DNA of 64,000 nt from Chionoecetes opilio (taxonomy: Eukaryota; Arthropoda; Malacostraca; Decapoda; Majidae), in contig JACEEZ010015171.1 of the NCBI GenBank assembly GCA_016584305.1, forward strand, positions 5,001-69,000. Direction: 5' to 3'. The stretch's first letter is position 1; the number at the start of each line of letters is the position of its first letter. The position numbers were made by a program, and so were the translations under genes. Shown here in pieces: positions 1 to 10,388 of the stretch. Under the pieces are notes generated by a model. It did no database searches. It was not told where the DNA came from and was given only the letters and a program-made list of their open reading frames with translations.

Positions 1-840
1 TTATTTATCTATTAATTCTTTTCTTTATTGACTTTCCTTCTTTATTTATTTACTTTAATTACTTCTTTATTTCTTTATTTATTGACTTTAATTACTTCTT
101 TATTTATTTATTTATTTACGTTATTATTACTTACTTATTTTTAAATTTATTTACTTTAATTACTTCTTTATTTCTTTATTTATTTACTTTAATTACTTCT
201 TTATTTCTTTATTTATTTACTTTAATTACTTCTTTATTTCTTTATTTATTTACTTTAATTACTTCTTTGTTTCTTTATTTATTTGAGCATTGTTGTTGTT
301 TTTCCTTATCTATCTCTTAATTCTTTTTTTTATTGACTTGCCTTCTTTATTTATTTACTTTATTTCCTTCTTTATTTTTTTATTTACTTGCCTTCTTTAT
401 TTATTTACTTTATTTATTTTTTTTTTTTTTTATTTACTTGCCTTCTTTATTTATTTACTTTATTTATTTATTTATTTACTTGCCTTCTTTATTTATTTAC
501 TCTAGTTACTTCTTTATTTGCTTTATTATACTCTTTTTTTTAACTTTTCTTTACTTCTTTACTCTTTGTTGACTTCTTATTTATTTATAGACTTTTCTTT
601 ATTTATTTACTTTAGTTACTTCTTTATTTCTTTATTGACTTGCCTTCTTTATTTATTTACTTTAGTTACTTCTGTATTGACTAGCACTCACTCACTCATT
701 CACTCACTCATTCACTCTTTATTTTTACTCACTTACTTACCCAATCCCTTACTCAGTCACACACATACATACACACACTCACCCACACTTACTCACTGTT
801 AATTTATTTCTTTATTTACCTATTAATTCCCTGCTTGTGT
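1..840. repeat. AT-rich tandem repeat in a syntaxin intron
   Basis: Degenerate tandem array built from TTTA, CTTT and TTTACTTTAATTACTTC-like words, grading into a CACT/CATT-rich stretch near 690-800. It ends just before the pyrimidine-rich acceptor of the first visible syntaxin exon. Short hydrophobic reading frames within it (Phe/Leu/Tyr only) are composition artefacts. No upstream syntaxin exon is seen here, so the N-terminal exons lie outside the window. Confidence 0.85.
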
Positions 841-845
841 TGCAG

Positions 846-920
846 AGGTGAAACAGGAGCTCGACGACATGATGACGGACATCAAGAAGACTGCCAACAG
901 AGTCCGGGCTAAACTTAAAG
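846..920 (+). CDS. Syx1A: Syntaxin-1A, constitutive exon (end of Habc domain)
   Basis: Internal exon of 75 nt, bounded by acceptor TTGCAG and donor GTGAGT at 921. It has 2 nt finishing a split codon, then 24 codons beginning VKQELDDMMTDIKK and ending RVRAKLK, then 1 nt of the next codon. This matches the Habc helix C segment of neuronal syntaxin 1, the t-SNARE of the presynaptic plasma membrane that pairs with SNAP-25 and synaptobrevin and is clamped by Munc18/Rop. The 2-nt remainder 'ag' is compatible with a Lys codon completed by the unseen upstream exon. The next exon, 5.35 kb away, restores the frame. Identity is very secure; the exact 5' boundary is chosen from the AG and the split codon. 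Confidence 0.95.
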
Positions 921-924
921 GTGA

Positions 925-3770
925 GTCAACCCCGTCAGTCAGCCAGTCAGCCAGTCAGTCACTCACTAACTCACTCACTCACTCAGTCATCAGTCAGTCA
1001 GTCAGTCCATCAATCAATCAATCAATCAGTCATTTCATGCATCAGTCAGTCAGTTAGTCAGTCTGTCAATCAGTCAGTTAGTCAGTTACTCACTCAGTCA
1101 GTCAGTCCATCAATCAATCAGTAATTAATCAGTCATTTCATGCATCAGTCAGTCAGTCTGTCAATCAGTCAGTCAGTCGGTCGGTCAGTCCATCAATCAA
1201 TCAGTAATTAATCAGTCAGTCTGTCCGCCAGTCAATCAATTCATCATCAATCAGTCCATCAGTAAGTTAGTCAGTCACTCAGTCCATCAATCAATAAATA
1301 AATCAGTCAGTCAGTCAGTCCATCAATCAATCAGTCAGTCAGTCAGTCCATCCATTAATCAATCAGTCAGTCAGTCCATCCATCAATCATGTCAGTCAGT
1401 CAGTCCATCAATCAATCAATCAGTCAGTCCATCCATCAATCAATCAGTCAGTCAGTCCATCAATCAATCAATCAGTCAGTCAGTCCATCAATCAATCAAT
1501 CAATCAGTCAGTCCATCAATCAATCAATCAGTCAGTCAGTCCATCCATCAATCAGTCAGTCAGTCAGTCAGTTCATCAATCACATCAGTCAGTCAGTCAG
1601 TCATCAATCAATCAGTCAGTCAGTCCATCAGTCAAGTCAGTCAGTCATCCATCCAATCCATCAATCCCAATCAAGTCAGTCAGTCAGTCCATCAATCAAT
1701 CAATCAGTCAGTCAGTCCATCAATCAATCAATCAGTCAGTCAGTCAGTCAGTCCATCAATCAATCAGTCAGTCAGTCCATCCATCAATCAATCAGTCAGT
1801 CAGTCCATCAATCAATCAATCAGTCAGTCAGTCCATCAATCAATCATCAGTCAGTTCAAGTCCATCAATCATCAGTCAGTCAGTCTCAGTCTCAATCAAT
1901 CAATCAGTCAGTCAGTCCATCAATCAATCAGTCAGTCAGTCAGTCCATCAATCAGTCAGTCAGTCAGTCATCACATCAATCAGTCAGTCAGTCCATCAAT
2001 CAATCAGTCAGTCAGTCAGTCCATCAATCAATCAGTCAGTCAGTCAGTCCATCAATCAATCAGTCAGTCAGTCAGTCCATCAATCAATCAGTCAGTCAGT
2101 CATCAATCAATCATCAGTCAGTCAGTCCATCAATCAATCAGTCAGTCAGTTCAATCACAGTCATCCATCAATCATCAGTCAGTCAGTCAGTCCCGTCATC
2201 AATCATCAATCATCCATCAATCAGTCAGTCAGTCCATCAATCAATCAGTCAGTCAGTCAGTCCATCCATCAATCAATCAGTCAGTCAGTCCATCAATCAA
2301 TCAGTCAGTCCATCAATCAATCAATCAGTCAGTCAGTCCATCAATCAATCAATCAGTCAGTCAGTCAGTCAGCCCATCAATCAATCAGTCAGTCAGTCAT
2401 CAATCATCAATCAGTCCATCAATCAATCAGTCAGTCCATCAATCAATCAATCAGTCAGTCAGTCAGTCCATCAATCAATCAATCAGTCAGTCAGTCAGTC
2501 CATCAATCAATCAGTCAGTCAGTCAGTCCATCAATCAATCAGTCAGTCAGTCAGTCCATCCATCAATCAGTCAGTCAGTCAGTCAGTCCATCAATCAATC
2601 AGTCAGTCAGTCAGTCCATCAATCTATCAATCAGTCAGTCAGTCCATCCATCAATCAGTCAGTCAGTCCATCAATCAATCAATCAGTCAGTCAGTCCATC
2701 CATCAATCAGTCAGTCAGTCAGTCAGTCCATCAATCAATCAGTCAGTCAGTCAGTCCATCAATCAATCAGTCAGTCAGTCCATCAATCAATCAGTCAGTC
2801 AGTCAGTCCATCAATCAATCAATCAGTCAGTCAGTCCATCAATCAATCAGTCAGTCAGTCCAGTCCATCAATCAAGTCAGTCAGTCAGTCCATCCATCAA
2901 TCAATCAGTCAGTCAGTCCATCAATCAATCAGTCAGTCAGTCAGGCCATCCATCAATCAATCAGTCAGTCAGGCCATCCATCAATCATCAGTCAGTCAGC
3001 CATCCATCAATCAGTCAGTCAGTCAGGCCATCCATCAATCAATCAGTCAGTCAGTCCATCCATCAATCAGTCAGTCAGTCAGTCCATCCATCAATCAGTC
3101 AGTCAGTCAGTCCATCCATCAATCAGTCAGTCACAGTCAGTCCATCCATCAAATCAGTCAGTCAGTCAGTCCATCCATCAATCAATCAATCAGTCAGTCA
3201 GTCCATCCATCAATCATCAATCAGTCAGTCAGTCCATCTAATCAATCATTCAGTCAGTCAGTCCAATCACATCAATCAGTCAGTCAGTCAGTCATCCATC
3301 AATCATCAGTCAGTCAGGTCCATCATCAATCAGTCAGTAGTCAGTCCATCCATCATCAGTCAGTCGTCAGTCGCATCTCAATCAGTCAGTCAGTCAGTCC
3401 ATCCATCAATCAGTCAGTCAGTCAGTCCATCATCAATCAGTCAGTCAGTCCATCAAATCATCAGTCAGTCAGTCAGTCCATCCATCAATCATATCGTCAC
3501 AGTCTCCATCAACAGTTCAATCAGGTCCATCAACAATCAATCAATCAGTCATTCATCCATCCATAATGCATCATCAGTCAGTCCATCCATCATCAATAGT
3601 CAGTCAGTGTCCATCCATCATCAGTCAGTCAGTCAGTATCCTAAACATATCAGTCAGTCTGTCTCATCAATCAGTCAGTCAGTCATCATTCTCAATCAGT
3701 TCAGTCAGTCGTCCTCATCAGTATCAGTCATGCAGTCCTCATCAGTCAGTCAGTCACATCTCAATAGTCA
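925..3770. repeat. 2.8-kb CAGT/AATC minisatellite
   Basis: Starts 4-5 bases after the 920/921 donor. The array is built of CAGT and AATC/CATC tetramers combined as higher-order units such as GTCAGTCAGTCCATCAATCA, repeated about a hundred times with small slips. Four-base periodicity keeps frames open over long distances, including a 725-codon Ser/Gln/Ile/Asn/Val frame at 1389-3566, which is not a gene. It decays into diverged units by about 3770. Confidence 0.95.
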
Positions 3771-4575
3771 TGTCGTCGTGTCCATTAATTCCAGTCATTC
3801 AATCCTCTCCCTCCTCATTCAGTCATTCATCGTCCACTCTTGTCCTCCTACATCAGTCATTTCTTGCCACTTACCATCAACACCACCAGAGTGCAGGCAG
3901 TCTTTCCACCGTCCAGCACCTGACTATCGTCTTGACCTTTGGGATATTTGTTTTGCGAATTCTATTCGTACCGTTAAGTCTCATTTGCATTTTGGTGGCA
4001 TAGTGTCTATCTTAGTAGTTGGTTACTACGTTGGTAGTTGTCCTTTTGTTTGATTCTTTATGTGTTTTCGGAATCATAATTCTGATTTAGTCACTTTCAA
4101 GGGTCCTTCATAAATCTTTTAGCTTGTCTTTGTTTTGTAGTTTTTTCCGTGTTTTGTTTGCATTTTGTGCATGGGTTAATTTGTTAGTGTTTGGTTTCGA
4201 TTGTGTTTTTTGTGTAATGAAACAATTTATACAACCTTTCCATTCTTTCTTTCTTTTTCCTTCTCCCTTTTTTGCTCTTTCTTTTCCATCCTGTACTCAC
4301 TTCCTTTCTTCTCTGAACTTTAATCTCCTCTCTCTTTCCCTTTTCCCCTCCTCTTCCCCTTTGCACAACTCACAGAGCATGCACCATTGCGAAATGTTTG
4401 ACAAAAATGTTTGGTTATTTTAGTTCTCCGTGATGGCGTGGGAAAAACACAAGTTATCAACACCAAATTCAGTTTTCATTTATTTTTCTCCCAAAGAATC
4501 ACACTTGCACTCTTCCCCTTTAATCCTTGTTATTGTGAAAAATATGTTGCGGTATTTTAGTTGATGTACATGATG
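3771..4575. other. Intron sequence without recognised features
   Basis: AT-rich with a pyrimidine-rich patch near 4240-4370. No exon with matching splice phases, no tRNA and no clear transposon terminus was seen. Confidence 0.5.
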
Positions 4576-4884
4576 ATATCATGTCATAGTGAATTGGCTG
4601 AAATAGGGACTTCTAATCATTGTAACTGAAAACTGACTCCAGATTCGTGTTCAGCATGCCCGAAAACTGTTAGGAACTAATTTTCAAGCAAATCTATTTT
4701 ACAAAAAATATTTAAAAAAATCAAGGCATACCCCTTGCAAAATTTGCAATATTTTTTGAAAAATAGATTTGCTTGAAAATTTGTTCCTAGCAGTTATCGG
4801 GCATGGTGACACGAATCTGGAGTCAGTTTTCAGTTACAATGATTAGAAGTCCCTATTTCAGCCAATTCACAATGACATGATACT
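4576..4884. mobile_element. Foldback element, copy 1
   Basis: The two arms are reverse complements over about 110-120 bp. The left arm contains GAATTGGCTGAAATAGGGAC and the right arm GTCCCTATTTCAGCCAATTC, around a short AT-rich spacer with TTTTCAAGCAAATCTATTTT and its complement. A second, longer copy lies at 20568-21278. In this copy the outer part of the right arm continues past 4884 to about 5000 (CTTACTACAAGACATAA) without a matching left arm, so the left end is truncated. No coding capacity. Confidence 0.8.
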
Positions 4885-5400
4885 TCCAGATATTCCTTAA
4901 AAACCACAAATTAGACAAAACTTACTACAAGACATAACAATATGACAGACATTGCTAGATTAATCATTAAATAATCAGTATGATCATTTACTACAGACAT
5001 TTCCATATACTATTTCTACTATACTCTACTTTTGTACTTAGGAGTATACTATTACTACTTATGTACTAATATATTGTCTTGTCTCAGTCATTGAACACTT
5101 TTACGTTCTTTCAATTTCTAATCATTGTCTTCAGGAATTGAAATTAATATGTGTGTGTATTACTATGTCTGGCTCATTCTTAATATATCTCATACATTTT
5201 CTACTGTTCTGTCGTCAATAATTATAGTAATAACAGAGGAGGTTGAGTTATAATCAATAATAGAGGAGGTTAAGTATAGTGGTTATTATTTTAATGGTTA
5301 TTATTTATTGCCTATTATAGTATATTTTATTGGTTATTATGTTATTTATTACATCACAAATAGCAGAGGTTGGGTATAATTCACCCTTGCATTCTTCCAG
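4885..5400. other. AT-rich intron with foldback remnant and degenerate array start
   Basis: Bases 4885 to about 5000 match the outer right arm of the foldback family. From about 5090 onward, words resembling the following tandem array appear in decayed form (CAGTCATTGAACA, CTACTGTTCTGTC), so the array seems older and longer than its clean part. No exon found. Confidence 0.5.
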
Positions 5401-6271
5401 TCATTGAACAGAACATTGAATCAGAGGAACACTTGAATGTCTGGTTCCTGGTTCATTCTCAATATATCTGGTACATAATCTACTGTTCTGTCATCACAAA
5501 TAGCAGAGGTTGAGGATATAATTCACCTTTGCATTCTTTCAGTCATTGAACAGAACATTGAATCTGAGGAACCCTTGAATGTCTGGTTCCTGGTTCATTC
5601 TCAATATATCTGGTACATTATCTGTTCTGTCATCACAAATAGCAGAGGTTGAGGATATAATTCACCTTTGCATTCTTTCAGTCATTGAACAGAACATTGA
5701 ATCTGAGGAACCCTTGAATGTCTGAATGTCTGGTTCCTGGTTCATTCTCAATATATCTGGTACATTATCGACTGTTCTGTCATCACAAATAGCAGAGGTT
5801 GAGGATATAATTCACCTTTGCATTCTTCCAGTCATTGAACAGAACATCGAATCTGAGGAACCCTTGAATGTCTGGTTCCTGGTTCCTGTTCATTCTCAAT
5901 ATATCTGTACATTATCTACTGTTTTGTCATCACAAATAACAGAGGTTGGGGTATATTCACCTTGCATTCTTTCAGTCATGAACAGAACATTGAAACTGAG
6001 GAACCCTTGAATGTCTGAATGTCTGGTCTGGTTCATTCCAATATATCTGGTACATTATCGACTGTTCTGTCATCACAAGTAGCAGAGGTTGGGGATATAA
6101 TTCACCTTTGCATTCTTTCAGTCATTGAACAGAACATCGAATCTGAGGAACCCTTGAATGTCTGAATGTCTGGTTCCTGGTTCATTCTCAATATATCTGG
6201 TACATTATCGACTGTTCTGTCATCACAAGTAGCAGAGGTTGGGGATATAATTCACCTTTGCATTCTTTCAG
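5401..6271 (+). repeat. Tandem array of decoy splice acceptor plus exon start
   Basis: Six units of 139-150 bp stand directly upstream of the true exon at 6272. Exon-like starts are at 5401, 5543, 5682, 5832, 5976 and 6122. Each unit carries the pyrimidine tract CATTCTTTCAG or CATTCTTCCAG followed by about 28-30 nt nearly identical to the beginning of the real exon (TCATTGAACAGAACAT). The copies then diverge into intronic sequence (GTTCCTGGTTCATTCTCAA) and meet stops; the 5976 copy lacks bases in the exon-like part. None has a good donor near its exon-like part, so they look like pseudo-acceptors rather than alternative exons. Confidence 0.9.
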
Positions 6272-6454
6272 TCATTGAACAGAACATCGAATCTGAGGAG
6301 CACGTGAGCAAGGCCAGCGCAGACCTCAGGATAAAGAAGACACAACACTCCACCCTGAGTCGCAAGTTTGTGGAGGTGATGACCGAGTACAACCGCACCC
6401 AGACCGACTACCGTGAACGCTGCAAGGGCAGGATACAGAGACAGCTGGAGATCA
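6272..6454 (+). CDS. Syx1A: Syntaxin-1A, constitutive exon (linker and start of SNARE region)
   Basis: Exon of 183 nt. The acceptor CATTCTTTCAG lies immediately before TC ATT GAA; the split codon G|TC gives Val, then [19 protein letters not shown], then the strongly conserved [20 protein letters not shown] and the [15 protein letters not shown] block. The exon ends with 1 nt of a Thr codon before donor GTGAGT (6455). This segment joins Habc to the SNARE motif and is among the most conserved parts of syntaxin 1, which makes the identification secure. Unusually, both ends of this exon have been copied into flanking tandem arrays: acceptor copies at 5401-6271, donor copies at 6562-7037. Confidence 0.97.
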
Positions 6455-7110
6455 GTGAGTAGCTAGGAGAAGGGGAGGAGATAGAAGGAGGAGACTATAG
6501 GAGAACGCAAGTTGTAGGAACATGGGATAGAGGAGAGGTACAAGGAGGCTATATGAGATCAGTGAGTGCCTAGGAGGAGGGAGAGGAGGCAGGGAGGAGA
6601 TCTTGGGGTAGGAGGAGATACAAGGGATAGAGATACAAGGTAGAAGATACAATGGATGTCTTAGGGTAGGAGATAGAAGGAGGAGACTATAGGAGAACCC
6701 AAGGGAAGCAAACGGAGGAGATCGTGGGGCAGGAGAGGTACAAAGGGTGCTATTGGAGAACCATATAGGAGAACACGAGAGTTGCAAGGGGGCTATGGAG
6801 ATCAGTGAGTGTCTAGGAGACAGGGAGGAGACTATAAGAGAACGCAAGCTGTAGGAATGTATGGGTTAGAGGACAACAGGGAGGAGAGATACAAGGAGGC
6901 TATAGGAGATCAGTGAGTGTCTAGGAGGAGAGGAGGAGACAGGGAGGAGATCATTTGTAGGAGACATGCAAGGGGGCTATAGGAGAACCTTATAGGAGAA
7001 CAAGAGAGGTGCAAGAGGGCTATGGAGATCAGTGAGTGTCTAGGAGATGGGAAGGAAACAGGGAGGAGAGATGAAAGGAGGAGACTATAGGAGAACACAA
7101 GCTGTAGGGA
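6455..7110 (+). repeat. Purine-rich array with decoy splice donors
   Basis: Irregular tandem repeat of GGAGGAGACTATAGGAGAAC and related words. Four copies reproduce the exon end and donor of 6454/6455: GAGATCA followed by GTGAGT, with GTGAGT at 6562, 6805, 6913 and 7032, each continuing into a CTAGGAG word as the real donor does. In the 6801 and 7028 copies even the preceding bases (GCTATGGAG versus GCTGGAG) resemble exon sequence. Unit spacing is about 110-240 bp with length variation. Confidence 0.85.
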
Positions 7111-7145
7111 TGTATGGGACAGAGAAAAGAGTTAATGTACTCAAG

Positions 7146-7445
7146 GTACTCCGTAGTGTAGCGGTTAGCACGCTCGGCCTCACAACCGAGAAGTCCCGGG
7201 TTCGATCCCCGGGCGGAGCGAAGACAGACGGGCGTTCTTCTTAAAACCCGAGCCCCTGTCCACCCAGCAGTGAATGGGTACCGGTGTGAGCCGGGGGTTT
7301 GTGACCCGTCTCCCGGGGTGGTGGCTTCCGCCAACACTAAGCACTAAGGATTGAATGATTAAAATGTAGCTATGGAGACGGGGCCACACCAGTGTAGGTC
7401 AGGCCTGTAGAAATGCAACTAGGTAAATACAACTAGATGAACACA
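7146..7445 (+). mobile_element. tRNA-derived SINE
   Basis: The head (7148-7219) looks like a tRNA gene: A-box-like TAGTGTAGCGGTTAGCACG, an anticodon-arm-like region, and B-box GGTTCGATCCC. The anticodon loop is 8 nt by my count and the acceptor stem is mismatched. The tRNA-like part runs straight into an unrelated body with CCTGTCCACCCAGCAGTGAA and ends with CTAGGTAAATACAACTAG. This is the structure of a tRNA-headed SINE, inserted about 35 bp before the next syntaxin exon. Confidence 0.8.
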
Positions 7446-7480
7446 CCACTGACCCGTCCCTCCCCCCCCCCTGAGCACAG

Positions 7481-7554
7481 CGGGCCGGAACACCACGAGT
7501 GAGGAGCTTGAGGACATGCTGGAGCAGGGCAACCCCGCCGTCTTCACGCAGGGG
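7481..7554 (+). CDS. Syx1A: Syntaxin-1A, constitutive exon (linker to SNARE motif)
   Basis: Exon of 74 nt. The acceptor is a C-rich tract ending GAGCACAG. Two bases complete Thr, then 24 codons: GRNTTSEELEDMLEQG, then NPAVFTQG. The donor is GTGAGT at 7555, leaving phase 0. The segment corresponds to the syntaxin-1 linker containing the conserved EELEDMLE and Asn-Pro-x-x-Phe motifs, just before the SNARE helix. An alternative donor one base upstream is excluded because it would break the frame into the next exon. Confidence 0.96.
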
Positions 7555-7559
7555 GTGAG

Positions 7560-8225
7560 TGCCTGTGCCTCAGGGCCTCCAGGGGGCTTCTGTGTGTGTC
7601 TTTATTCACCCTTGTTTTCCTTTGTGTTTTTGAGTTGTTTTTGTTGTAATTTCCAGCATTATTTAATATGTCTTTATTCACCCTTGTTTTCTTTGTGTTT
7701 TTGAGTTTTATTGTTTCGCTTTAAAACTTTTCAGTATTCTTGTGTTGATTCTTGTTGTTATATTTCAGCTTTTTAATATTCTTTTCACTTGTTTTCTTGT
7801 GTTTGAGTTTTTCTGTGAATTGTACATCAATATAATAGACTTTTCATGTTCTTGTTTTGAGTGTTTGTGTAAATTCCAGGCATATAAAGTAACCTGTTTT
7901 TTGTGTTTCGAGTTGTTCTGGGAAATGCCAGCATTATTAATGAGGCTTGTCACACTTGTCTAGTGGAGACTTGATTGTGTGAATTGCACGACATGTTTAA
8001 TATGTCATGTCCATGCTGTGTTTGAGTTATTTCCTCATACTACTTCCAGCATGCTACCTCTTATCGTTTGCTTCTTCATTTTCTCTGATTATCCTCAGTT
8101 TTCCTGTACTGTCGTCTATCTATCTATATTTTCCATGTTAGATACTTTAGATAGACAAGACGTTCAGGACATTAGTGTAGCAGGAACAGTGACACAGAAG
8201 GGAGGGAAGTAATGGTAGAGTGTTG
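7560..8225. other. Syntaxin intron, T-rich
   Basis: AT-rich intron with a loosely repeated CTTTATTCACCCTTGTTTTC / GTGTTTTTGAGTT motif at 7597-7710, recurring more weakly to about 7920. No exon or transposon end recognised. Confidence 0.55.
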
Positions 8226-8231
8226 CCGCAG

Positions 8232-8369
8232 ATCATCATGGAGACGCAGCAGGCCAAGCAGACGCTGGCGGACATTGAGGCTCGGCACGAAGACATTGTC
8301 AAGCTGGAGACCTCGATCCGGGAGTTGCACGACATGTTCATGGACATGGCCATGCTGGTGGAGAGTCAG
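8232..8369 (+). CDS. Syx1A: Syntaxin-1A, constitutive exon (N-terminal half of SNARE helix, zero layer)
   Basis: Exon of 138 nt, phase 0 at both ends, with acceptor GCCGCAG and donor GTAAGC (8370). It encodes 46 residues starting [19 protein letters not shown], then [17 protein letters not shown], and ending [10 protein letters not shown]. This is the first half of the syntaxin SNARE motif. The final codon, CAG, is the zero-layer glutamine that marks Qa-SNAREs, so the splice junction falls immediately after the ionic layer. Everything C-terminal to the zero layer comes from one of two alternative exons. Identity with arthropod syntaxin 1 is near complete by eye. Confidence 0.97.
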
Positions 8370-8394
8370 GTAAGCCCCATACTGACTGCCTCCC

Positions 8395-8640
8395 GCCTGC
8401 CTTACACTCCTTATCTTCCTGCCTTCCTTCCTTTCTCTTCTATCTACTTCCTTCCTTAGTCTCCTTCCTTCCTTCCTCCTCTATCTATCTACCTATCCTT
8501 CCTTCCTTTTCTAACTACCTCCTTTCTTAGCCTCCTTCCTTCCTCTTTTAACTACCTCCTACCTTCCTTCCTTCCTCCTCTATCTACTTCTCCTATCTTC
8601 CCTCCTTTCTTCTGCCCTTATCCCTGTCTTGACTCTAAGT
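8395..8640. repeat. CCTT-rich low-complexity tract
   Basis: Imperfect CTTCCTTCCTTCC tract with CTATCTACCT words, following the donor at 8370. No coding potential. Confidence 0.8.
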
Positions 8641-8744
8641 CTAAGGAACCAGGAGGGAGTAATGGTCAGTGGGATTTTATTCTCCAGGTATTAAGGAGAA
8701 AAGTTTTTAGAATATTCAGTCTACATTTGTATACTGTCTTCATT

Positions 8745-9070
8745 CGTGTGTCTGGTCAGGGTTGTGCTCTGCTACTGGTAACCTGTAACCCAGTACAACC
8801 AGCCACATGGTCGGATCGGCGACGACTAAACCGGCCACCCCGCTGGTTCTTCCAGTGAGGAGGCTGTGCTGGACACCCAGATGGACTACAAATAAGAACA
8901 TCTTTAAGGGCAGATGAACTCACTATTGAGTCAATGGCCATCCAGCCCCAGCTGTGGGTGAAATAGTGGGCAGCCTGGGGCTAATCCCTTCAGGGGGTTC
9001 TGCGTCCCTGGCCGCGGTGAGCAGTAAGGCCAGTCCCTGACATAGATGGGTTGGGGGGGGGGACTTGCAC
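8745..9070. mobile_element. Probable interspersed repeat (class uncertain)
   Basis: A GC-richer block in AT-rich intron, including TGGTAACCTGTAACCCAGT, GGCCACCCCGCTGGTTCTTC and CCAGCCCCAGCTGTGGGTG, ending in a G-run. Composition and abrupt edges suggest an inserted element, but I see no inverted termini, no A/B boxes and no target duplication. Confidence 0.35.
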
Positions 9071-10060
9071 CCCCTCCCTGTAAAAACTAGACTTAAGCCA
9101 CAAACACAATAAGAAGTAGAGGCCGGGGGTGTGGGTATTAAATACTTGGCTGACCTGACCTATCACACATGACCTGGTTCCTTATTCCTGGAGTGCTGAG
9201 ATTTTAACCCATTTTTGCTGACCCTGCTGACTCAGTAGATCACTTTGAGTCAGCAATGAGTGGCCAGCTTACTCAGAACTGTCAACAACTTTTTAAGACC
9301 TATCAACCTCATCTCTATAAAGCCTAGTATTCAGACCTTAACAGCTTTTATGACTCAATATACATCAAAGATAAGGCTCATTTCAAAGCTACATTTAACC
9401 TTGTATTCACTGAAAGTTATTTAAAAAGATGATATAATTATTTCAGCCTTGCAAGGTATAACCACAGTGTACTATTTTCTCCTATTGAACACTGATGCTT
9501 CCTCTCATGACTCAGATCTTTGTTTCACAGTGTGCCTTGTGTCTCCAATATACACTTTCCCTCAAGGTGTTCAGACACTCATTACTCTCAGGGGTACAGT
9601 AGTCCTTCCTTCAGTAGTCACAGATCACACCAGCTAACTCAGCCTTCAACACTTCCTCTGAGCACAACCATGGCCTAAGACTGTTTCTTGCAGAGATTAA
9701 TGATTCTTTCCATGATGCATTGTCGTGGAGCCTGATGATGTGTGGTGTGCCTAGCGGGTGAGGCTGGGGCGGACTGCTCGCTCTATCTGTGCATTCAAGA
9801 GATTCATCTATTTGTAGAGATGCATTAGCGGGGTGCTATGAATATTATCCCTCGTGACATTGCACATGAAACCCATCTCCCATTGTGGAAGGATGAAAAG
9901 GTGATTAATAATTAAATAATTAGATCAACTCAAGTGTCATTTAGAATAGTTCAGACACCCTCATTTGTACCAAAGATAAGATTCAGCAGGATAAAGACAC
10001 CAACACCATGACTGTGAAGCCACTAAAGCAAAAAAGAATTGTTGTATGACCAGACAGTTC
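9071..10060. other. Intron sequence without recognised features
   Basis: Ordinary AT-rich intron. No reading frame with splice sites matching syntaxin and no repeat recurring elsewhere in the window was recognised. Confidence 0.5.
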
Positions 10061-10388
10061 AGTGTTGTCTCCATCACCCTGGTGTTGGAGATCCCTGGGT
10101 TGAAGCATTAAGTGCCAGGCAGTCAGTGTTGTCTCCATCACCCTGGTGTTGGAGATCCCTGGGTTGAAGCATTAAGTGCCAGGCAGTCAGTGTTGTCTCC
10201 ATCACCCTGGTGTTGGAGATCCCTGGGCTGAAGCATTAAGTGCCAGGCAGTCAGTGTTGTCTCCATCACCCTGGTGTTGGAGATCCCTGGGCTGAAGCAT
10301 TAAGTGCCAGGCAGTCAGTGTTGTCTCCATCACCCTGGTGTTGGAGATCCCTGGGCTGAAGCATTAAGTGCCAGGCAGTCAGTGTTGC
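10061..10388. repeat. 64-bp tandem repeat, five copies
   Basis: Units begin at 10061, 10125, 10189, 10253 and 10317 with AGTGTTGTCTCCATCACCCT and end AAGTGCCAGGCAGTC, plus a partial sixth at 10381. Copies are almost identical, with GGGTTGAAG in the first two and GGGCTGAAG in the last three, so the array is young. Confidence 0.95.

Noticed and set aside
1389..3566. 725-codon open frame of Ser-Gln-Ile-Asn-Val repeats
   Set aside because: It is the translation of a CAGT/AATC tetramer array. A 4-bp unit read in triplets gives a 12-bp period without stops, and several frames are open at once. No splice context or non-repeat part.
5543..6160. Extra coding exons duplicating the [10 protein letters not shown] segment
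   Set aside because: Only about 30 nt are exon-like, no donor follows, stops occur soon after, and one copy has lost bases. They are decoy acceptors rather than exons.
7148..7221. tRNA gene (Val-like)
   Set aside because: A and B boxes are present, but the anticodon loop has 8 nt by my count, the acceptor stem has mismatches, and a conserved non-tRNA body follows. Better explained as the head of a SINE.
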